A stretch of DNA of 64,000 nucleotides, taken from Rhabdophis nuchalis. Its lineage: Eukaryota > Chordata > Lepidosauria > Squamata > Natricidae. This document shows positions 57,307 to 64,000 of the stretch, one piece after another. Every line of letters starts with the position of its first letter. Positions within the stretch are counted from its first letter, which is position 1. The translations under genes were made by a program, and so were the position numbers. Location of the stretch: NCBI GenBank assembly GCA_039707465.1, contig CM077645.1:148671503-148735502 (forward strand), written 5' to 3'. The notes under the pieces were generated by a model. It saw only the letters and a program-made list of their open reading frames with translations, did not search any database and was not told the DNA's origin.

Positions 57307-57836
57307 CTTCAAATATCTTTGAAGCTGCAGCCCGCTTAAGCTGAGATCTACTTGTCAATTGAAATTCTGTTGCTAAGATGCATAACAATGTTCATGTTTT
57401 CTTTCCTTTTTGACCTAAGGACTGTGGGGGTATGGTAATGATGCTCTAACAACTCCCCAAGTCACAGGAAATGTAGGGTGACTTTCATGGGGCAACTCCT
57501 CAACCCCTTCCCAAATAAAGTGATCCCAAAAGGTTGACCCTTAGCATTTTGTGGCATTCTGGAGAGACTGCAAATTGAGTAGTGAAAGGCTTTATACAAA
57601 CTCTACATTGCTCATTTCTGAATTAATGATTCCCAGAGCAATTATGTGGATAGAGGCATATAAATGCTGAGCTTTTAAATTTTGAGCTGGATATACTTTG
57701 GTCCTCAGTCAGAATGTGGTTTAAAAAAAGGCAAGATGGCAGACAATGTGGTGTGACCATAGCTTCAATCAACCCATACCTTACTTTCAAATGCGACCTT
57801 TGAGAAAGAACAAAGGATTGTGAAGTCTTATTAGCA
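57307..57836. other. No recognised element
   Basis: Unassigned sequence. Confidence 0.4.
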
Positions 57837-57837
57837 G

Positions 57838-58073
57838 TGGTGATAGTATTTTAGGCTTATATACCACGCATAGTGCTTTACAGCACTTTCTGGCAGTTCA
57901 CAATGTAAGCATTATTTGCACATTGGATAAATAATCCAATGTGCAAATTTTACCAACCACGGAAGGATGGAAGGCTGAGTCAATGTTAAGCCTCCTTAGG
58001 ATCGAACTCCAGGCTGTGGGCAGAGTTTGCCTGCAATACTGCATTTAACCACTACACCACCACAGTTCATTAT
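57838..58073 (-). mobile_element. tRNA-derived SINE, minus strand
   Basis: On the minus strand the A box 'ggtggtgtagtggttaaatg' and B box 'gagttcgatcctaagg' are followed by 'ttgactcagccttccatcct' and 'aagcactatgcgtggtatat'. It holds a local palindrome 'gcacattggataaataatcc' / 'aatgtgc' at 57918-57948. Confidence 0.8.
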
Positions 58074-58231
58074 TCCAATTTAATCCAGCCCTCCAATGAA
58101 AGAAGAACTTTACTCTGTGTTAATGGGAGGCGGGGGAGGCCAAACTTCCCTCAGAGAAAGTCCAATTGGTTTCAATAGGTCACTTCTTCTTGAATACATC
58201 TCTGAGACAGAGGTTTAATATAAACAATATA

Positions 58232-58510
58232 ATACAATACAATAGCAGAGTTGGAAGAGACCTTGGAGGTCATCTAGTCCAACTCCCTGCCTAGGCAGGA
58301 AAGCCTATACCATTTCAGACAAATGGCTATCCAACATCTTCTTAAAGACTTGCAGTGTTGGGGCATTCACAACTTCTGGAGGCAAGCTGTTCCACTGATT
58401 AATTGTCCTAACTGTCAGGAAATTTCTCCTCAGTTCTAAGTTGTTTCTCTCCTTGATTAGTTTCCACCCATTGCTTCTTGTTCTGCCCTCAGGTGCTTTG
58501 GAGAATATGG
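58232..58510 (-). mobile_element. CR1 3' end, minus strand
   Basis: Contains the inverse of 'gttggactagatgacctcca' and 'aaggtctcttccaactctgc', the 'gccccaacactgcaagtctt' block and an ATTGTATTG tail at 58232-58245. Confidence 0.87.
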
Positions 58511-58885
58511 TAACATCAAATGCTCCTGTGCATCATGTACAAAGCATCTCTGCCAAAGACAGCATGTTGTTAATCCACATCAATTGGATCATGAATTGAA
58601 GCGCTTATAATTTAATCCGACAGCACAAATCAAGATTAACAACTGCAGCTGCACAAATGCCCAATTGGGCACAAAATAGGAGCTGTTTGCTGAGAAGAAA
58701 GAAGCAGATGCTGGGTTAATAAGGTCTACAATAACGTGTCATTTTCCACACAAAAAAAAAAGAACAGTCTGCTCCCTTGATCCTTTTCTCAACCATTATT
58801 TTCATCATCCCTAATCAGATTACTATTACCAAAACTCTTGTATTCCAATATGTAAGGAACAGCTTTCATATTCTGTACCCTAAAA

Positions 58886-59020
58886 CAGGGGTCTCCAACC
58901 TTTGCAACTTTAAGTCTGAAGGACTTCAGCTCCCAGACTTCTCCAGCCAGCAAAGCTGGCTGGAGAAGTCTGGGAGCTAAAGTCCTTCAGACTTAAAGTT
59001 GCAAAGGTTGGAGACCCCTG
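58886..59020. mobile_element. Foldback hAT MITE (group 1), near-perfect palindrome
   Basis: The arms CAGGGGTCTCCAACCTTTGC ... and ... GCAAAGGTTGGAGACCCCTG are inverse complements over about 65 bp. They are flanked by CCCTAAAA (58878-58885) and CCCTCAAA (59021-59028). Confidence 0.92.
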
Positions 59021-59028
59021 CCCTCAAA

Positions 59029-59468
59029 TATAACAACAAAACAAAATATGGAAGAATGAGTAGAAATATCATTCCTATTCAGTAGTGACATGTTTATTTC
59101 ATGATTTATTCTGCAATTATTTCCAAAGAATTATTAGGGAAGAAATTCTATTAGAAACATATTTCTGTGTTTCCTAAGGCAATGCTTCTAGCACAGAGAA
59201 GTTTTAAAGCAGCGGCAGACAACTTATCCACCTTTCCTTGAAACCTAATAATCCACATAGATTTGGTACTTTGATTGATAATAGTCCAACAACACCTCTC
59301 CATCAACTACTACTTTCACTGGCTTCAAAAGTAGCAAGTGCTACTGGAGGGATAAAGAAGCCCTTTTTACACACACAGGAATTAAAAAGTAGTAGGACTG
59401 TAATTGATCCACCATTTTGATGTGGTTGACTATTTCTTCAGATTGCCCTGAAAATTCTGCCACCTTCT
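59029..59468. other. No recognised element
   Basis: Unassigned sequence. Confidence 0.4.
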
Positions 59469-59469
59469 T

Positions 59470-60150
59470 ATAGCAATAGCACTTGGATTTATATACCACT
59501 TCACAGTGTTTTACAGCCGTCTCTAAGTGGTTTACAGAGGCAGCCTACTGCCCCCAACAATCTGCGAGATCGGATCCTGCCCCATACATCCTCACGACCG
59601 ATTCGCTCCCACAGAGAGGGACTTCTCCGGGTGCCGTCCACTAGACTTTGTCAGCGGGCGACGCCCAGGGGAAGGGCTCTCTCTGTGGCGGGCCCGGCCC
59701 TCTGGAACGACCTTCCCCCTGATATCAGAACGACCACTGACCTCCGCTCCTTCCGTACGAAATTGAAGACCTATTTCTTTCGACTGGCCGGCCTTGAATA
59801 ATTCTCTCTGTCTATTGATTCCAAATGTATTTTAATGGGTTCTTAATCAGTTTTAGCACGGGTAACACTGTTTAATTATGTTTTAAATATGTATTTTGTA
59901 TTTATTCTATATTGTTTTTAGTTTCTCCTGTGCACCGCCCCGGGTCCCTGTGGGGAGAGGGTGCGGTTAATAAATCCGAATTTGAATTTTGATTTTTGAA
60001 TCTGGATCCTCACTTTACCCACCTCAGAAGGATGGAAGGCTGAATCAACCTTGAGCCTGGTGAGATTCGAACTGCCAAACTGCAGGCAGCTGGCAGTCAG
60101 CAGGAGTAGCCTGCAATACTGCATTCTACCAACTGAGCCACCACGGCTCT
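59470..60150 (-). mobile_element. tRNA-derived SINE split by a CR1/L3 insertion
   Basis: The SINE parts are 59470-59574 ('agcaatagcacttggattta' and on) and 59999-60150, where the inverse B box ('gagattcgaactgccaaact') and A box ('ctaccaactgagccaccacg') are clear. Confidence 0.85.
59575..59998 (+). mobile_element. CR1/L3-like LINE 3' end nested in SINE
   Basis: Flanked by AATCTG at 59569-59574 and 59999-60004. It encodes the C-terminal domain pieces (SHREGLLRVPSTRLCQRATP, WNDLPPDIRTTTDLRSFRTK, FFRLAGLE stop) and ends with 'gtgcaccgccccgggtccct' and an AATTTGAATTTTGATTT tail. Confidence 0.9.
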
Positions 60151-60436
60151 TATAAATCCATGGCCACTACAGTGATAGATTATTTGCTACATATCAAGGT
60201 AATCTGCTTTATTGGCACATGAAGATCTGGAAATCTAATTAAAAGAAATATTTGTGAGTTTTTAAAAAACATTTTTTAATAATCAGAAGTCTAGCTTTAA
60301 GCCTATCATAGACTATCATAGATTTCCTGCCAGTCTATAGAAAGACTCACTGAAACATGACCAAAACTTGAATTAAGACAGGTCCTCCAGATCCTGACTT
60401 GATACATTAGAACTATAATCCTGTTGTTGTTATTAT
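60151..60436. other. No recognised element
   Basis: Unassigned sequence. Confidence 0.4.
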
Positions 60437-60885
60437 TATTTTTGTTGTTGTTTAAATTTCTATACCGCCCTTCTCCCTTCCGGGACTCAGGGCGGTGTAC
60501 AGGCAACAATAAAATCACAAGTAAAAAACACAGAAACCTTTAAAAATACATTAAATGATAAACAGCCTGTCTTAAAACCTTGTTAAAATCCCTGCTAAAA
60601 AAACATTCAAAACTATACCATTTAAAACTATGCCAGGTAAAAACTATGCCAGGCCGGCTGCACGAAATAAATAAGTATTCAACGCCCGACGGAAAAGGCG
60701 CAGGTCCGTGATTGTCCGTAGGTCATTCCAGAGGGCAGGAGCTGCCACAGAGAAGGCTCTTCCCCTAGGGGTCGCCAGCCGGCATTGTTTGGCCGACGGC
60801 ACCCTGAGGAGGCCCTCTCTGTGGGAGCGAACTGGACGGTGGGAGGTATTTGGTAGCAGGAGGCGGTCTTGCAAATAGGCATAAG
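60437..60885 (-). mobile_element. CR1/L3-like LINE 3' end
   Basis: The minus strand encodes AYLQDRLLLPNTSHRPVRSH, EGLLRVPSAKQCRLATPRGR and ALWNDLRTITDLRLFRRALN with a short deletion. The 3' UTR has 'caccgccctgagtcccggaa' and an AACAA/AATAA tail at 60424-60455. Close to the copy at 26197. Confidence 0.87.
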
Positions 60886-61009
60886 GTCTTGTTGCCTTAT
60901 GCCTATAACTAAGTCCCACAGAATAAGTAAGTATAATCACAGCCAGATTTTAGAAATATTCTGAAATACATGGTGATCTTACATTTCCTGTATAAACACG
61001 CCTACCTGC

Positions 61010-61215
61010 CAGTGGTGCAATTCAGATGGATCTATTCGGTTCGTGCAAACCGGTAGCCGTGGCATCATAAGGCTCCGCCCACCCACCCAGACATCATCAT
61101 GTCCTGTGTTTGACACTCTGTGTGTGCGTGGAGGGTCCTGTGCATGTGCAGAGATGGCGCGTGGAAGCGCTCACATTTGCAAACTGGTAGTGAAGGTAAG
61201 TTGACTTCACCCCTG
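61010..61215. mobile_element. hAT MITE (group 2), 206 bp
   Basis: The ends are CAGTGGTGCAATTCAG and AGTTGACTTCACCCCTG, with a perfect duplication CTACCTGC at 61002-61009 and 61216-61223. Confidence 0.9.
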
Positions 61216-61223
61216 CTACCTGC

Positions 61224-62315
61224 TATTCAACTAAAGAAGAAACAAATCCAGAAATGCACTCCATGCACTCCAAGGTTGGCCACACAAATTTGCTTCCTCT
61301 ACCCAATCTTTCTTCCCTGGGAGGGTATGTTCATGGTGGAACGTGAGCAAGGTTTTTATTCGAAGAGCTCAGAGACTGATGGTCATGCACCTGTCATTTT
61401 GCAGAAGGAAGGTTAGCTTCATCTCATCACTAAGTTATGGATTGTTTTTACAGGACACATTTTAAACTGCATCAAGGATGACATTCCTTAGTCTCCGCGA
61501 AAGGATGTAGAGCTAATTAGCCCCGGGAGACTGTTAAGGGTGAGCGGTATGTCAGTATGTGAAACAGAAAAGCTTTTTCGGGTAGCACTTTTCAAAATGA
61601 AAAGCTTTCTGGTGGTTTTCTTACTGCATCATCTTACATCTTTTCAAACCCAAATTCCAAGTTGACTAGTGGCCATCTATCTTCTTCACTGATTTCATCT
61701 CCATGGAAGTTATAGATAAAGTTTATCCTGTAAAAATGATATAGTGGATGATGTTTGATCTACAAGAAAGCGCTCTCTACCCCACTCCCCCTTCTCTCTC
61801 CGTATAAAATATTACAACCACATATTTTTGAAAAAAGTTTCATAGTGCATAACTCTGGTTTCTACAGTGGCATTCTGAATTCTGAAAATTAAAAGTTGTA
61901 ACATTTTAATTGTCCATTTCACTTCCCTCCACCCCAACCTAAATATGAAGCAATTGTAAGGGGAAACATCTGGTTCCATTTTTCTTTTCCCCGTTGCTAT
62001 TTCCATCTGACAAAACTATAGTGCCTGCCAGTTTTCCCTAGTAAAATTAGAGGTTGTGCCAGCTCCTTTCTAAGGCCTAAACTTTTAGTGTGAGGTAAAA
62101 GAGTTCTTATCTTCACAACAGTGTCCAAATGAGTATTTCCAGACATGGCTTTGGATTCTTACAGGAAGCAAACTGAGCTCCCTACTGCTCAGTTGATGGT
62201 ATCACTGGGGACTTTCCATCATGACAGGCCCTGGCTTCTTTCTCCTGTGATGGAAATGTTCTCTGCAGTTACAATAGTCTGTATTGGCCCAGTCTACCAT
62301 GGCAGACATTTTATG
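61224..62315. other. No recognised element
   Basis: Unassigned 1.1 kb; no repeat or exon-like signature. Confidence 0.4.
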
Positions 62316-62317
62316 AC

Positions 62318-62454
62318 AGACTAGCTATACCCGGCCACGCGTTGCTGTGGCCCAGTCTGGTTAAATGGCCAACCAATCTGTGTGTAGATCTACACCTGCA
62401 CACATACACCCAACCACCATATAAGCCCCAACCTACCTACCTTCTGTATTTTTC

Positions 62455-62520
<66 letters not shown>

Positions 62521-63283
62521 CCTCTACCTACCTACCTACTGTATTTCTTTCTATCTCCCTCTACCTACCTACCTACCTATTGTATTTCCCCCTCTCTATC
62601 CCTCTACCTACCTACCTACCTACCTACATACATACATACATACCTACTATATTTCTCCCTCTCTATCTATCCCCCTATCTACCTACCTGCCTACCTACTG
62701 TATTTCTCCCTCTCTGTCTATCCCTCTACCTACCTACTGTATTTCTTTCTTTTTCCCTCTATCTACCTACCTACCTACTGTATTTCCCCCCCTCTATCCC
62801 TCTACCTACCTACCTATTGTATTTCCCCCCCTCTATCCCTCTACCTACCTACCTACTGTATTTCTCCCTCTCTCTATCCCTCTACCTACCTACCTACTGT
62901 ATTTCTTTCTTTTTCCCTCTATCTACCTACCTACCTACTGTATTTCCCCCCCTCTATCCCTCTACCTACCTACCTACCGTATTTCTCGCTATCTATACAC
63001 CTACCTACCTACCGTATTTCTCCCTCTCTGTCTATCCCTCTACTTACCTACCTATTGTATTTCTTGCTTTCTCCCTCCACCTACCTACCTACTGTATTTC
63101 TCCCTCTCTATCTATCCCCCTATCCACCTACCTGCCTACCTACTGTATTTCTCCCTATCTATCTATCCATCCCCCTACCTATGTACCTACCTACCTACCT
63201 ACCTACCTACTATATTTCTTCCTTTCTCCCTCTACCTACCTACCTACCTACCTACCTACCTACCTACCTACCTACCTACTGTC

Positions 63284-63327
<44 letters not shown>

Positions 63328-63329
63328 TG

Positions 63330-63369
<40 letters not shown>

Positions 63370-63425
63370 CACCTACCTACCTACATATCTACCTTATTTC
63401 TGCCTCTCTATCTATCCCTTGGGGG
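62318..63425 (+). repeat. Unclassified repeat head plus 1-kb (CTAC)/(CTAT)/(CTTT) array
   Basis: The head 'gctatacccggccacgcgtt', 'gctgtggcccagtctggtta' is shared with 37397. It is followed by (CTAT)n at 62453-62520, then about 15 higher-order units of roughly 50-70 bp, each (CTAC)n plus 'tgtatttctccctctctatc'. After these come (CTTT)n at 63286-63328 and (CTAT)n at 63331-63368. The array breaks off against a CR1 at about 63424. Its open frames (YLPTYCISPSL repeats) are translations of the array. Confidence 0.85.
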
Positions 63426-64000
63426 TCATCTAGTCCAACTCCCTGCTAGGCAGGAAGCCCTATACCCATGATGGCGAACCTATGGCACGGGTGCCACAGG
63501 TGGCACACGGAACCATTTCTTAGGCCACTCGAGGCATTGCTCTGTCAGCTTCAGTTTGTATGTGTGCCCTGGCCAGCTGATTTAGGCCTTCTTTTGAGGC
63601 CATTTTTTGCCCTCTGGAGGTGGGGGAAGGCTGTTTTCACCCTCCCCAGGCTCCTATAAACCCTCTGGAGCCTGGGGATGACGTAAAAAGCATGCCAAAT
63701 GCAGGGAGTCATGCACATAGCATTATGGATGTGGCACACCTGTGCACATCGCCCCTGCACTCCCCCTGCTATTGGCACGTGAGCCAAAAAAGGTTAGCCA
63801 TCACTGCCCTATACCATTTCAGACTAATGGCTATCCAACATCTTCTTGAAGACTTCCAGTGTTGGGGCATTCACAACTTCTGGAGGCAAGTTGTTCCACT
63901 GATTAATTGTTCTAACTGTCAGGAAATTTCTCCTCAGTTCTAAGTTGCTTCTCTCCTTGATTAGTTTCCACCCATTGCTTCTTGTCCTGCACCCAGGTGC
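63424..64000 (-). mobile_element. CR1 3' end, minus strand, split by a hAT MITE
   Basis: CR1 parts are 63424-63465 and 63815-64000, running out of the window. They match 58232-58510, but the CR1 3' terminus is joined to the CTAT array. Confidence 0.85.
63466..63806. mobile_element. hAT MITE (group 1), 341 bp, nested in CR1
   Basis: The ends are CCATGATGGCGAACC and GGTTAGCCATCACTG, with a perfect duplication CCCTATAC at 63458-63465 and 63807-63814. Same family as 43975 and 54934. Confidence 0.92.

Noticed and set aside
62453..63370. Regularly spaced repeats resembling a CRISPR array
   Set aside because: The units are degenerate tetranucleotide microsatellites in a vertebrate genome. There are no unique spacers of constant length and no cas genes.
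62342..63471. Open frames of 363, 289 and 138 codons rich in YLPT
   Set aside because: Three overlapping frames of one CTAC/CTAT array; repeat translation only.

Overview
The window is vertebrate nuclear DNA, almost certainly from a squamate reptile (lizard or snake; I cannot resolve which). Three things support this: a tRNA-derived SINE of the Sauria type with an ACCTTT-type tail and its own target-site duplication (41085-41487), many CR1/L3-type LINE 3' ends, and a dense set of small hAT and mariner elements. There are no prokaryotic genes and no operons. Long open frames are mostly microsatellite translations or retrotransposon remnants.

One host gene is recognisable: the 3' half of LY86 (MD-1, the secreted partner of the RP105 receptor) on the + strand. 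Three coding exons, at 785-913, 10928-10980 and 15802-15885, have matching splice phases, consensus splice sites and a terminal stop. The 5' exons lie before the window. Its intron 3 (10.0 kb) and intron 4 (4.8 kb) are filled with transposons, including a 2.8-kb CR1/L3-like LINE in antisense. From about 15.9 kb to 64 kb I find no further host exon. In other amniotes LY86 is followed by a long gene-poor interval before RREB1 (family knowledge, not seen here).

The rest is a layered transposon landscape. (a) At least 24 short non-autonomous hAT elements have definable ends and 8-bp duplications. They split into two groups by terminal repeat, and the groups differ in target preference: one has TA at the centre of the duplication in 12 of 12 copies, the other in 2 of 12. 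(b) Mariner-like MITEs with TA duplications often carry younger insertions. (c) CR1/L3 LINE 3' ends occur on both strands, some shorter than 100 bp. (d) A 1.96-kb L1-derived insertion (22805-24767) has a 5' region, a complete-looking but frameshifted ORF1, a poly(A) signal and a 17-bp duplication, but no ORF2: a half-LINE. (e) A 1.8-kb hAT element (35508-37311) encloses a GC-rich segment resembling exon 1 of BRI3BP with its splice donor, suggesting gene-fragment capture. (f) There are two probable solo LTRs, a decayed Ty3/gypsy reverse-transcriptase remnant, and two copies of an unclassified repeat whose (CTAC)n tract has expanded to about 1 kb at 62.4-63.4 kb.

The ends and duplications were read by eye; family names rest on motif recognition, not on database searches.
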